A stretch of 64,000 nt of DNA, from positions 61,618,054 through 61,682,053 of the forward strand of contig NC_087066.1 in assembly GCF_963678635.1 (NCBI RefSeq), written 5' to 3'. The translations under genes were made by a program, and so were the position numbers. Position 1 is the first letter of the stretch. Each line of letters starts with the position of its first letter. The notes beneath the pieces were generated by a model. The model did no database searches. It was not told the origin of the DNA and saw only the letters and a program-made list of their open reading frames with translations. This DNA is from Symsagittifera roscoffensis (taxonomy: Eukaryota; Xenacoelomorpha; Acoela; Convolutidae). This document shows, piece after piece, positions 1-12,436 of the stretch.

Positions 1-2712
1 CCTCTATAATTTGAAATAAATGATGATTGATTCCTTGTGTAATTTGAGTTGCTTGGAAGTGGTTTTCCTGAACTGTTGTTACTATATATATTTTTGTTTG
101 GTAGATTTTGGTCTTTCTTCATGTTTTGATAGAATGATTTATTTGGTTCTTTGTACTTTTGAGGTTTATTCTGATTGTTTTGTTGTTTTTGTCTACATTC
201 GGAAATACTGTGTCCGTATCGTCGGCAATAATTACACCAAATTTTTTAAGGATGGTTTGCCTTTAAAATTTGGATGTTTTTCGTAGATATTTAGTATTTC
301 AGTGATTTTTTTCAATCAGGTCTGTGTCTGATTCTTGTATGTTTTTTATATGTGTCGTATTTGTTTCAATTCGATTAACATATTGTATTTTTAGATTTTC
401 TGTTTCTTCGAGTTTCATTGTGATTTCTGCTTGTTCTAGTTTATCTACTAATTTTCGAAAATCTAAATCCGGTTCTCGAATTGAGGAAGGATGATATGCT
501 CTCTTTTTTATAGCTATTTTCCTTAATTGAGGTGTTAAGGTCATCATTAAAATTTCTGTCATTTTTGTGTTTTTGTAATCATGTGTATTAAGTGAATATG
601 CTTTTTGAACTAGTGTTTCGATTCGTACTGCTAATTGTTTAATTGTTTCATTTGGTAATCTGCGGAGGATTTCGTTGCAAAAAACTCTTTGATGTTGTTT
701 GTTTCTTTCAGAATCAAACATTTTTGAAAATTATTGTGTGAATCTTTTCCAGTCTGATTTTATTTCTATTGGTAATACTGAAAACCACTTTTGAGCTGCG
801 CCATCTAGGGTTGTTTGTATTAATGCTGTGCGTCTATGTATAAAATTTTGATGTAGTGGCGTGTTAATTGGTTCGGGTCCTATATTTAAAATTAAATTTG
901 CTGTTACTGCATTTAGATAATCTTCTACAGAATATTCAGGGTCTGTTCCTGTGAATACCATTAATGGTTTATTCGATGTTATTGATGATTCACCCATGAG
1001 GTATAGATTCATAGTCATCTGTAGTGAATCTGCAGCATTTGGCATTCGTGAAAAATTTGAAAGTTGATTGTTGCTGAAGGTAAAAGGGAAGCTGAAGGTA
1101 AGTTGACTGTTGCTGAAGGTAATAGGGAAGCGGTATTTCATTTTGCATTTGTGTTGGTTGATAAGAATGTATTAATGTTGGGTTTTGTGGTTGTATTGAT
1201 TGAAAAGATTGTGTGTTGAATGGGTTTTGTGTATGCATTTGTTGTGGATTTTGTACATCTGTTGGGTTTTGTGGGTAAATTTTTGTATTTTGCGATGGTT
1301 GAGATTGTCGCGGTCTCTGTTTGCGATATTCTTTAGTATATGGTGCAAAAATACTGGTTGGTGATAATCATCTTCATCAGATGATAAATAGTTTGTATTA
1401 TATGGTGTATGTTGTGTATTTATATTTTGTTGAAAGAATGGGTAATTTTCACTATAATCCTGTGTAGGTTGCGGATTATCTGGAAAAATTACTGAATTGG
1501 TCGATATTTTTGGGAGGGTCCAATAATGGGAACATACGTGGTTTAAATTTTGTGTATTCTTTTGGGGAGGTTGGTTTGTTCTTGGTTTGTGAGCATAATT
1601 ATAATTGTGTTCTGCAAAAGTGTTTCTTGTGAACGGTTTTTGTGTTTTTGACGGTATTGTCAGTGGTCTATACGTTTGATAGTCCATATGTGAAAATTTT
1701 GGAGCAACCGAAGGTTTTACGGTTAATTGTAAGGTTAACTGTGTTAGTGATGTATTTGTATTCCTTCGTGTTGTCAGATTGGGGTGTATTGGTGAAATAC
1801 TCTGTTGTGTAGTTGTTGCTGTTGTTTGGACGAATTCTTCATTTATGAAGTGTGATGGTGTTTGAACATCTTGTTGTGTAAGATTTCTGGTTCCATTGAG
1901 GTTTTCATTATGTATGACCGTCGAATTTAAACTGTTATTTCGTGTATCAGGTAAAATGTATTATAATTCAATGGTGTTGCATTAATGGTTAATGGTACTA
2001 CTTTTACATAATCTCTTTGAAAAGATATTGTACTTATTGCTTGACTCGAGATAGCTTGTGGGATATTTAGAAATGCTGGATGAGACCAGTCAGGGTCCCA
2101 AACGTAATCTGATTGTTCTGAAAGAACAGTGTCGTCATTGGTATTTTGAGGTCTGAAATTTCTTCTTGCTTGTGAAATTAAATCTAAATTGTGGGTGAAA
2201 TTATTAATTATAAACCATGCTAAAATCTTTTGTAAATCATGTTTAGTGTTTTGTGAGACATCTTCTTTAGTGAAATTTTCGCGAATTATATTTAGAAATG
2301 TTGAAAATACTGTGATTTCATTTCGTACTTTTGTATGTTTGGATGTTTCGGTTGGTGATATACTTTGAACTTCTGTTTTTTCTAATCTAGATATATAACA
2401 ATATATTACTGCAAAAACTTCGTTAGTGAATTTGGAGTTTGCTATTTGTGAATTATGATATTGTATGCTTTTGATATAATCTATGAATACTTTTGAAAAT
2501 TCTAATTCAATATCGTCTGTTTGAGTTACATATTTACGATGGACTGTATTTGGTGTGCTGAATTCTATGGTGTAGATTCCATATTGTTGTGTTAGATTAC
2601 ATATAACTTTCAAATAATGTTCAATAATTTGTCTTTTGATTTTTACATCTGGGAATTCTGCTTTGCATGGGCTGATTCCTGCTTCAAACAAATTTACGAG
2701 TAATTCTGACAA
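1..2712 (-). pseudogene. Copy A gag, multiply frameshifted
   Basis: Fragments at 1927-2712, about 1172-1687, 731-1141 and 299-721 align in order with the 1037-aa gag of the giant element, including the conserved NLFE.GISPCK opening and the QLAVRIETLV segment. The frames do not join. The zinc-knuckle region lies in 1-298 in yet another frame. The N-terminal block again has no ATG ahead of it in frame. Dead copy; the element continues off the left edge. Confidence 0.85.
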
Positions 2713-2804
2713 AATCGTGTTTGTCCTCTATCATCGAGTGAATCTATAAGAAAGGGAAAAACTGCTTCTTCATCTGGACTTTCATCAATCTGAGTGTGGC
2801 TCAT
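2694..2804 (-). CDS. Copy A short acidic ORF overlapping the gag start
   Basis: A 36-codon ORF beginning MSHTQIDESPDEE and ending QNYS. It corresponds codon for codon to the 38-codon ORF at 29310-29426 (MSSTHTPGEES...IYS). Both start inside or at the end of ORF0, end at the same point just inside the gag reading frame, and lie in the same frame relation to gag. No function is known; it may be a gag leader peptide. Confidence 0.5.
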   Translation of the reverse strand: MSHTQIDESPDEEAVFPFLIDSLDDRGQTRFCQNYS

Positions 2805-3228
2805 TTTTTCGTTTGATGACTGTTAATATATAACTATCGATGTGTCTAATTGGTTGATTCCAATTATACAAGTGTACTGGTTTGTGTTTGTATTGCTTTT
2901 TTATCTTTTTGATGATTTGAAGTTGTTTCTGAGTCGGAAAAATATAATTGATCATGGATGGGGCAATTTTTATCTATTGATTCTTTCAATTTGTATAGTT
3001 CGTCTAAACTGTTGGCTTCTGATTCAGAAAATGCGTTTCTTTTTTCTGAAAATCTTTTTCGTGTGATTTGTCTTTGTTTGTTTATTATTTTCCTTTTTAT
3101 TGTTTGTCGTTTTGTTCTAATGTATCCAACTGTTTGTGTATGAGGTGTGATTACAAGATCGTATTTTTGGTTATCTATTTCACGTGTAAAACGATTGTTT
3201 GTTTATTTCCTAAATTTTTGAATGACAT
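2790..3228 (-). pseudogene. Copy A ORF0 (basic protein), disrupted
   Basis: Homologous to the 155-aa ORF0 at 29401-29868, starting with the same MSFKNLGNKHT-like opening and ending just before the gag leader ORF. A small deletion and base changes near position 3180 (after the first dozen codons) destroy the frame, but most of the remaining protein sequence is still recognisable, including the acidic SESE/SDSE patches and the basic tracts. Preservation in two diverged copies argues that ORF0 is a real gene of this family. Confidence 0.6.
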
Positions 3229-4445
3229 AAATTTAGGATGAGGGATGCAAGAAGTTGTTAGTTATTTCTATTTCCTTAGACTGTTAGTCCTTACGATTTT
3301 TTGGTTAGCTTAACCTGGGTCTTTTTGTTCAGTATTGGAAAGAAAAGTATATCGATTCCGGAGAATGATGTTCTACTTTCTCGTGGCTAGTCTACGTTAA
3401 GGTGTTAACTTACTTAATCTTACTTAGGGGTAGTGATTGTTTTCAAGAGTTGGAGAATAGTAAATCGATCTACAAGGTTCAGGTATAATTAGAACGCAAG
3501 CAGTTCGTTAGATACTATTTTAAACTTACTAAGTCTAAGATCTATCCTGGGTCTGGTAAGAGGAGGGTTCAAGTGAAGGATGTAGAAGTTCTTCACTGTT
3601 TATCTTAATTTGAATGGTTAGTTTTATTGAAAATTTTCTATTAGTCCTGGGTCTTTTGAAAAAGTTGGATAGTGAATCGACGTTTGAGGTCGTTAGACAC
3701 TTGCTAAGTGGGTAGGGGGAGAACAAAATTGTTCTGTTTGATCCAATCATAGGCCTTGATGATCAGGTTTTTAATTTAGTGAGATAGAAAATTTATAAAG
3801 ATCCAAGGATAAGCCTTGATGATCTGATTTTTAAAATTGAGTGAGTTTTTAATTTTAAATTGGTTTAAATTTCTTTAATAAAAAGATTGAGTTTTTCAAT
3901 GATATTAGTGACCTTATGATTGCTGTTATGTTTAGTTGATGGAGCTGGAACAACAAGATGATTTATGATTTATTGTCATGCTACTAATTTTTATTTTTAT
4001 TTTCAATAAATATTTTTCAAATATGTTTTATATGATACTGCAGAAATTAGGGAAACGATCTGAGAATTTTTTAATCAATCGTTATTGTACATTAATAATT
4101 TTGTTTAGCACCTGAAATGATCATGAAGATTTACTTCAAAATTTTATGTTTGCAAATTAAAATCTAAATTCATTGCTAATAAGAATCTAAATATAAAAGT
4201 TTGTGTTGGCTTTTGCCGTACAACCATAAAACTAAATGGTAAGTTTCTACGTAGTCGTATATCGTCTCTTGTCCGAGGTCTTCTTCCAATACCGGGTAGT
4301 TCTAGTATTGTTCGGAATATCGGCTCTGATCTATTGAGTCGTAGAGACATTTCAATTAAATTATTATTGTGTAACATTTTGAAAATGTTTTGTCTAAATT
4401 CTAATCTATATTTGGTTAATTATAAGCTACTAAGGTCTTATTCGA

Positions 4446-4462
4446 GACTTATGGTCGCACCA
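4446..4462 (-). promoter_or_regulatory. Primer binding site of copy A
   Basis: In sense orientation the word TGGTGCGACCATAAGTC follows the LTR after two bases. It begins with TGG, the complement of a tRNA CCA end. The same word occurs at the same place in the giant element, and its first ten bases recur in the plus-strand element at 44638. I could not assign the tRNA. Confidence 0.75.
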
Positions 4463-4464
4463 GA

Positions 4465-4830
4465 TGAGTTTATACCGATGTGGTTATCTCATAGAGTAAT
4501 TTCGGATAGGGTACACCGTCTGCTCGTCACGCTATCTTGTTTTCGTGCAACTTCTTAGTCTAATACCGATCCTAATCTTACTCTTATATCTACTAGTCTC
4601 AGGGTGTTTAACTAGTCTCTGCTAGGCTCAATAGATCTAGAGTATACTGGCTTATTGCGATTGCTAAAGTTCTCTCGGAGAGGTAACTAATTTCTAAGTT
4701 AAATTCAAATCTCTCTGGTATAATTGTGGGTTGTTAGTTAGATGGATTATGATTGGTTAATATTAAATATTTTACAGTGGTAAAATATCCAATTTATCCA
4801 ATTATAAAATGTAGTTTAGATCAGGTTCCA
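4465..4830 (-). repeat. 5' LTR of copy A
   Basis: In sense orientation it begins TGGAACC and ends with CA, like the LTRs at 12784 and 31122. It is 366 bp rather than 410 bp. It lacks the 28-bp perfect hairpin and a 14-bp segment (the GGCCGGATAGATTC region) present in the other copy. Its 3' end (plus-strand position 4465) lies 2 bp from a primer binding site. Confidence 0.88.
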
Positions 4831-5045
4831 TAAAAGAATCAATAAAACTGAGTCACATAAGGCGACTTTTTTCTGTCCTAAAAGGATAAAAAATGTATTG
4901 CATACAATATTAAGGTGCTGCGGAGAACAGAGGCAATGGTCGCCCAAACAAAAATTTGCAAATTTTTTTTTAATTTGATTTTTTCTTTTCAAAATTTTTC
5001 TCAAAAAAGTGCTCAACAAAGAAAGACTGAAAAACTGTTAATTTT

Positions 5046-5112
5046 TACCGCTTCCTGCCGGTCGCCAACCTCAGGACCATCAATCATGAGACTAGCGCAC
5101 TAACCAACTGTG
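5046..5112 (-). pseudogene. tRNA-Met(CAT)-like pseudogene or SINE head
   Basis: On the minus strand the sequence runs through a D-arm-like CAGTTGGTTAGTGCGC, an anticodon arm with the loop CTCATGA (anticodon CAT), the variable-region word GGTCCTGAG and a worn T arm (GGTTGGCGACC). This order and wording match metazoan elongator tRNA-Met. The acceptor stem does not pair and the B box is degraded, so it is not a working tRNA. It may be the head of a tRNA-derived SINE or a single pseudogene. Confidence 0.5.
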
Positions 5113-5291
5113 ACAAAACACCTCGTATTTAGGCCGCAAGTTGTTTTCTCTTCAACTGATCAAAAGTTTCGCCCGATCACGATTGTCACTGCCTACAATC
5201 ATGAAATTTTTAGAAAATCAGTAAAGCTGAATGCGGTGCTCAAAGAGTATACCTATTATTTATGACTTCATTGCTTCTCATACACTCAACA

Positions 5292-5425
5292 AATGACATC
5301 TTGATGATTACTCAAACCAAAAATTTAAATTTTCAAAAAATGGATGTCTTATTAATGCATTCAGAAGACATCCATTTTTTGAATATTTAAATACATGACC
5401 AGAAGAATCATCAAGGTGTCAATCA
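5292..5425. repeat. Fold-back (nested inverted repeat)
   Basis: An inner perfect stem (CAAAAAATGGATGTCTT with AAGACATCCATTTTTTG, 5336-5390 region) is enclosed by outer arms TGACATCTTGATGATT and AATCATCAAGGTGTCA. It could form a hairpin of about 130 nt. Probably a small MITE-like fold-back. Confidence 0.6.
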
Positions 5426-5815
5426 TCAGGACATCCTTACGAGATAGAGTGAAAATGCAGCGTCCTAGAATTGAAGCATGTCGAAAAAGAGAAAATGTGA
5501 GAAATTACCCAAAATCACTTGAGAAGAAAACATAAATTAATTGAAAAAGTTCAGACAAGAATTGAAGGAAATATTAAGACAATATTGAATCAAATTTTTT
5601 GGAGTGGAATTGCCTCAGTGATCAAAACTGATTGAGGCATATAAAATGACAAGAATGCTCGTATCAGAGCAAAAGTCTTTTTTATAAAATTAAACAATTG
5701 AAGAAACTTTCGAAAAACAATAGAAAAAAAATGAAAATAATATGTCATGTTTTTTTTTGAAAATCAATCCTTCACACGCTATGTAGAGTACAAGTGACGT
5801 AGTCCATTATTGTGC

Positions 5816-5936
5816 TCCTTGATCACTAAGAACAAGGTACATTTTCTTGAGATATTTTTGCCGCGAACTGCCGTGAAAGAAAAGTGTTTAAGTCTGAGTG
5901 AACCTGTTTTCGAATATAGAGTTGTCATGACCGACG
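5816..5936 (+). other. Exon-like coding stretch at the left edge of the satellite
   Basis: Only one plus-strand frame stays open here, with coding-like composition (segment LEIFLPRTAVKEKCLSLSEP) up to GACGTAACT, which could be a splice donor. The satellite starts at the same place. No family recognised. It may be the left part of a gene whose intron holds the satellite, or a chance frame. Confidence 0.25.
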
Positions 5937-8900
5937 TAACTAATTTTCGATTGCCCGCCGCGACTGTTTTTTCGACTCTGCCGCGTTTAATTTTTTGACC
6001 ATGCCGCGGCAAGTTTTTCGACAGCCTCGACTTATTTTTCGACAATGCCGCGACTAATTTATCGACCGCCGCTACTAAATTTTCGACCATGTCGTGATTA
6101 AATTTTCGACCATGCCGTGACGAATTTTTCGAGCATGCCGTGACTATTTTTTTGACCGCCGCGACTTATTTTTCGACCATCGGGACCGAGATACGCTATT
6201 TCCAGATTCAGTCCGCGACTTATTTTTCGACCATGCCGCGACATATTTTTCGAACGCCGCGACTAATTTTATTGACCATGCCGCGACTAATTCTTTAACC
6301 GCTGCAACTTATTTGTCGACCATCGCGAACGAGATACGCTAATTTTAGTTTCAGTCCGCAATTTAATTTCGCCCTACCGAGACTAATTTTTTCGACCGCC
6401 GCGACTAATTTTTTTGACGATGCCGCGACTAAATTTTCGACCATGTCGAGACTAAATTTTCAACCATGCCGTGACTAATTTTATTGACCATGCCGCGACT
6501 AATTTTTTAAACGCTTCGACTTATTTTTCAACCATCGCGACTGAGATACGCGAATTTCAATTTCAGTCCGCAATTAAATTTTGTCCTGCCGCGACTAATT
6601 TTTTCAACCGCCGCGACTAATTTTTTTGACGATTTCGCGACTAAATTTTCGACCATGTCGAGACTAAATTTTCGACCATGCTGTGACTAATTTTTCGAGC
6701 ATGCCGTGACTATTATTTTAAACGCTGCGACTTATTTTTCAACCATCGCGACCGAGATACGCGAATTTCAATTTCAGTCCGCAATTAAATTTTGTCCTGC
6801 CGCGACTAATTTTTTCAACCGCCGCGACTAATTTTTTTGACGATGCCGCGACTAAATTTTCGACCTTGTCGTGACTAAATTTTCGACCATGCCGTGACTA
6901 ATTTTTCGAGCATGCCGTGACTATTTTTTTGACCGCCGCGACTTATTTTTTGACCATCGGGACCGAGATACGCTTTTTCCAGATTCAGTCCGCGACTTAT
7001 TTTTCGACCATGCGCGGCATATTTTTCGAACGCCGTGACTAATTTTATTGACCATGCCGCGACTAATTCTTTAACCGCTGCAACTTATTTGTCGACCATC
7101 GCGACCGAGATACGCTAATTTTGGTTTCAGTCCGCAATTAAATTTCGCCCTACCGAGACTAATTTTTTCGACCGCCGCGACTAATTTTTTTGACGATGCC
7201 GCGACTAAATTTTCGAACATGTCGAGACTAAATTTTCAACCATGCCGTGACTAATTTTATTGTCATGCCGCGACTAATTTTTTAAACGCTGCGACTTATT
7301 TATCAACCATCGCGACCGAGATACGCGAATTTCAATTTCAGTCCGCAATTAAATTTTGTCCTGCCGCGATTAATTTTTTCAACCGCCGCGACTATTTTTT
7401 TTGAGGATGCCGCGACTTATTTTTCGACAATGCCACGACTAGTTTTTCAACCGCCGCGACTTAATTTTTGACCATTGCAACTGAGATACGCTATTTTCAG
7501 TTTCAGGTCGTGACTAATTTTTTGACTGCCGCGACTTTTTTTTCATCCGGCGCGACTTATTTTTCGACCATTGCGACCGAGATACGCTATTTTCAGATTC
7601 AGTCCACAATTAAATTTTTGACCCTGCCGCGGCAAACTTTTCGACCGCCACGACTAATTTGTTTGAGGATGCAGCAACTAATTTTTCGACCATGACGCGA
7701 CTAGATTTTTTCAACCGCCGCGACTTATTTTTCTACTATTGCGACCGAGATACGCTATTTTCAGATTCAGACCGCGACTTTTTTTTCGACCATCGCGACC
7801 GAGATACGCTATTTTTAGATTCAGTCCGCAATTAAATTTTTGACCCTTCCGCAAAAATTTTTCGACCGTCACGACTAATTTTTTTGAGGATGCCGCAACC
7901 AATTCTTCGACCATGCCGCGAACAGATTTTTTCAACCGCTGCGACTTTTTTTTGACCTTTGCGACCGAGATACGTTATTTCCAATTCAGTCTGCAATCAA
8001 TTTCAGTCCGCAATTAAGTTTCGCCCTACCGAGACTAATTTTTTCGACCGCCGCGACTAATTTTTTTGAGGATGCCGCGACTAAATTTTCGACCATGTCG
8101 AGAGTAAATTTTCAACCATGCCGTGACTAATTTTATTGACCATGCCGCGACTAATTTTTTAAACGCTGCGACTTATTTTTCAACCATCGCGACCGAGATA
8201 CGCGAATTTCAATTTCAGTCCGCAATTAAATTTTGTCCTGCCGCGATTAATTTTTTCAACCGCCGCGACTATTTTTTTTGAGGATGCCGCGACTTATTTT
8301 TCGACAATGCCACGACTAGTTTTTCAACCGCCGCGACTTAATTTTTGACCATTGCAACTGAGATACGCTATTTTCAGTTTCAGGTCGTGACTAATTTTTT
8401 GACTACCGCGACTTTTTTTTCATCCGGCGCGACTTATTTTTCGACCATTGCGACCGAGATACGCTATTTTCAGATTCAGTCCACAATTAAATTTTTGACC
8501 CTGCCGCGGCAAACTTTTTGACCGCCACGACTAATTTGTTTGAGGATGCCGCAACTAATTTTTCGACCATGACGCGACTAGATTTTTTCAACCGCCGCGA
8601 CTTATTTTTCGACCATTGCGACCGAGATACGCTATTTTCAGATTCAGGCCGCGACTTTTTTTTCGACCATCGCGACCGAGATACGCTATTTTTAGATTCA
8701 GTCCGCAATTAAATTTTTGACCCTGCCGCAAAAATTTTTCGACCGTCACGACTAATTTTTTTGAGGATGCCGCAACCAATTCTTCGACCATGCCGCGAAT
8801 AGATTTTTTCAACCGCTGCAACTTTTTTTTGACCCTTGCGACCGAGATACGTTATTTCCAATTCAGTCTGCAATTAATTTTTTCACTATGCCGCGGCAAA

Positions 8901-11900
8901 TATTTTGACCGCTGCGACTAACTTTTCAACCAGCCGTGTATAATTTTTCGACCGCCGCGATTAATTTTTTTGACGAAGCTTTGACTAATTTTTCGACCGT
9001 GCCGCGACTAATTTTTCAACCACCGCGGTTTCTTTTTCAAACATCGCGACCGAGGTACGCTACTTCCAGATTCACTCATCGACTTATTTTTTTGATCATG
9101 CCGCGACTAATTTTTCGACCACGTCGTGATTATTTTTTCGACCATCGCGACTTTTTTTTTCGACCATCACGACCGAGGTACGCTTTTTCCAGATTCACTC
9201 ACCGACTAATTTTTCGACCATAACGCGGCAATTTTTTCGACCGCCGCGACTAATTTTTCGATTTTGCTGCGACTACTAATTTTTCGACTGCCGTGACTAA
9301 TTTTTCGACCATGCCGTGACTGATTTTTGACCGCAGCGACTTTTTTTTGACCATCGCGACCGAGATACAATTATTCCAGATTCAGTCCGCAGAACATTTT
9401 TTGACCGCCGCGACTTATTTTTCCACCAAGCCGCGACTGATTTTTCGACCATATCGTGACTATTTTTTCGACCACCGCAACCGAGCTGCGACTAGTTTTT
9501 CAACCGCTGCTACTTATTTTTCGACCGCATATTCAGTCCACGACTAATTTTTCAGCCACCGCGACTTGTTTTTTGACCATCGCGATCGAGATACGCTAAT
9601 TTTCAACTTCAGTCCGCAATTAAATTTCGCCCTACCGCGACTAATTTTTTCGACCATGCCACGACTAATTTTATTGACCATGCCGCGACTAATTTTTCGA
9701 CCATGCCACGGCTAATTTTTCAACCGCCGCGACTTATTTTTTGACCATTGCGACCGAGATACAATATTTATAATTCAGTCTGCAACTAACGTTTCCACCA
9801 TGCCGCGGCAAATTTTTAGACCGCCGCGACTTATTTTTCGACCCCAGATTCAGTCCACGACTAATTTTTCAACCACCGCGACTTATTTTTTGACCATCGC
9901 GATCGAGATAGGCTAATTTTCAACTTCAGTCCGCAATTAAATTTCGCCCAAACGCAACTAATTTTTTTGACCATGCCACGACTAATTTTTCAACCGCCGC
10001 GACCTATTTTTTGACCATTGCGACCGAGATACAATATTTATAGTTCAGTCTGCGACTATTTTTTCCACCATGCCGCGGAAAATTCTTTGACCGCCGCGAC
10101 TATTTTTTCAACCAGCCGTTAATAAATTTTTGACCGCCGCCACTATTTGTTTTGATGAAACCGCGACTAATTTTTCGAAAATTCTGCGACTAACATTTCG
10201 ATCGCTGCAACTAATTTTTCAACCAGCCGTGAACAGTTTTTATGACCGCCGCGTTTTAATTTTTTGACGAAGCCGCGACTAATTTTTCGACCGTGCCGCG
10301 ACTGCTTTTTCAACCGCCCCGACTTACTTTTCGACCATCGCGACCGAGATACGCTATTCCACATTCAATCACAGGCTAATTTTTTTGAAAATTCTGCGAC
10401 TAATTTTTTAACCGTTGCGACTTATTTTTCAACCATAGCGACCGAGATACGCTAATTTCAATTTCTATCCGCAAGTAAAACTTTGAACCTGCCGCGAAAG
10501 TTTTCGAGCGCCACGGCTAATTTTTTTGAGGATGCCGCAACTAATTTTTTGACCATGCCGCGACTAGATTTTTTCAACCGTCGCGACTTATTTTTTGACC
10601 ATTGCGACCGAGATACGCTATTTCCAATTCAGTCTGCGACTAATTTTTCACCATGCCGCGGCAAATATTTTGACCGCTTCGACTAACTTTTCAACCAGCC
10701 ATAAATAGTTTTTCGACAGCCGCGATTAAATTTTTTGACGAAGCTTTGACTAATTTTTCGACCTTGCCGCGACTAATTTTTCAACCACCGCGATTTCGTT
10801 TTCGTCCATCGCGACCGAGGTACGCTACTTCCAGATTCACTCACCGACCTATTTTTTGATCAAACGCGGCAATTTTTTCGACCGCCGCGACTAGTTTTTC
10901 GAAATTGCTGCGACTACTAATTTTTCGACTGCCGCGACTAATTTTTCGACCATGCCGTGAATGATTTTTGACCACCGCGACTTTTTTTTGACCATCTCGA
11001 CCGAGATACACTTATTCCAGATTCAGTCCACAGAACATTTTTTGACCGCTGCAACTTATTTTTTCACCATGCCTTCACTAATTTTTCGACCATGCCGTGA
11101 CTAATTTTTTGACCACCGCAACCTATTTTTCGACCGAGATACGCTATTTCCAGATTCAGTCCGCAGAAAATTTTTCGACCGCCATCAATTTTTTTAACCG
11201 AGCCGCGACTAGTTTTTTAACCGCTTCGACTTATTTTTCGTTCGCAGATTCAGTCCACGACTAATTTTCAACCGCCGCGGCTTATTTTTCGACCATCGTG
11301 ACCGAGATACGCCGTTTCCAGATTCAGTCCACGACTAATTTTTCGACCATGCCGCGGCATTTTTTTCGACCATCGCGACCAAGATACACTATGTCCAGAT
11401 TCAGTCTGCAGAACATTTTTTGACCGCCGCGACTTATTTGTTTGACCATGCCGCGACTAATTTTTCGACTATGCCGTGATTATTTTTTCGACCATCGCGA
11501 CTTTTTTTTCGACCATCACGACCGAGATACGCTATTTCCAGATTCAATCCGGGACCAATTTTTTGACCGCCTCAACTAATTTTTCGAGAATGTCGCGACT
11601 AATTTTTGGATCGCTGCGACTAATTTTTCGACCATACCGTCACTGATTTTTAGACAGCTGCGACTTATTTTTCGACCATCCTAATTGAGATACACGATTT
11701 GCAGATTCAGTCTGCAGAACATTTTTTGATCGCCACGACTTATTTTTTAGACGATGCCGCGACTAATTTTTCGACCATGTCGAGACTAAATTTTCGACCA
11801 TGCCGCGAATAATTTTATTGACCATGCCGCGACTAATTTTTTAACCGCTGCGACTTATTTGTCGACCATCGCAACCGGGATACGCTAATTTCAGTTTCAG

Positions 11901-12435
11901 TCCGCAATTAATTTTCGCCCTACCGCGACTAATTTTTTCGACCGCCTAAACTAATTTTTCGAAAATGTCGCGTCTAATTTTTCGATCGCCGCGACTAATT
12001 TTTCGACCATGCCGTCACTGATTTTTAGAAAGCCGCGACTTATTTTTCGACCATCGTGATTGAGATACACGAGTTGCAGATTCAGTCCGCAGAACATTTT
12101 TTGACCGCCACGACTTATTTTTTTGACCATGCCGCGACCAATTTTTCGACCTTGCCGTGATTAATTTTTCGATCACCGCAACTTTTTTTTTTGACCATTG
12201 CGATCGAGATACGCTATTTCCACTTTTAGTCCGGGACTAATTTTTTGACCGCCGCGACTATTTTTTCGACCATGCCGTGACTAATTTTCGACCACCGCAA
12301 CCTATTTTTCGATCATCGCGACCGAGATAAGGTTGAATTTCCAGATTCAACCCGCAGAAAAGTTTACGACCACCGCGACTAATTTTTTAACCGCTGCGAC
12401 TTATTTTTCGACCATCGTGATCGAGATAAGGTATT
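5937..12435. repeat. Degenerate CpG-rich satellite array, about 6.5 kb
   Basis: Built from variants of a 21-24-bp unit such as CCGCGACTAATTTTTCGAC (plus CATG), in which a run of five or more T recurs about every 22 bp. Every 100-200 bp the units are interrupted by a punctuation sequence close to CGACCGAGATACGCTATTTC followed by CAGATTCAGTCCGC; I count roughly forty by eye. Unit order is partly reused at larger scale. The array is far richer in CpG than its AT-rich surroundings. Short open frames on both strands follow the repeat period and are not genes. Confidence 0.92.
7110..8865. repeat. 877-bp tandem segmental duplication within the satellite
   Basis: The same series of divergent units occurs twice with an offset of 877 bp. 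For example the word ATTTTTGACCATTGCAACTG starts at 7464 and again at 8341, and the surrounding several hundred bp stay collinear with few changes. A third, shorter reuse links about 8930-9100 with 10690-10870 (offset about 1.76 kb). This indicates growth by unequal exchange of blocks much longer than the basic unit. Confidence 0.85.
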
Positions 12436-12436
12436 T

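Larger units (their letters stand above)
1..4830 (-). mobile_element. Copy A: partial, decayed Ty3/gypsy-type LTR retroelement
   Basis: The 5' LTR (4465-4830), primer binding site, leader, ORF0 and gag of this copy match the giant element at 12784-31531 in the same order and on the same strand. It continues beyond the left edge of the window. It is older: its gag is split by several frame changes, its ORF0 carries an in-frame disruption, and its LTR has lost two segments that both LTRs of the giant element keep. It serves as an independent comparison for deciding which parts of the giant element are conserved. Confidence 0.9.
4831..5760. other. Spacer with a tRNA-like relic and a fold-back
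   Basis: No open frame with coding character was found. The stretch holds a tRNA-Met-like sequence (5046-5112) and a hairpin (5292-5425). The rest is plain AT-rich DNA. Confidence 0.6.

Noticed and set aside
5779-10690. Many 60-100-codon open frames on both strands in the satellite
   Set aside because: They repeat with the satellite units and punctuation sequence (DRDTLF-like and NLKIAYLGR-like words recur); composition follows the repeat, with no independent coding evidence.
5937-12435. CRISPR-like repeat/spacer pattern in the satellite
   Set aside because: Units are degenerate, contiguous and variable in length, with no unique spacers, and the context is eukaryotic.
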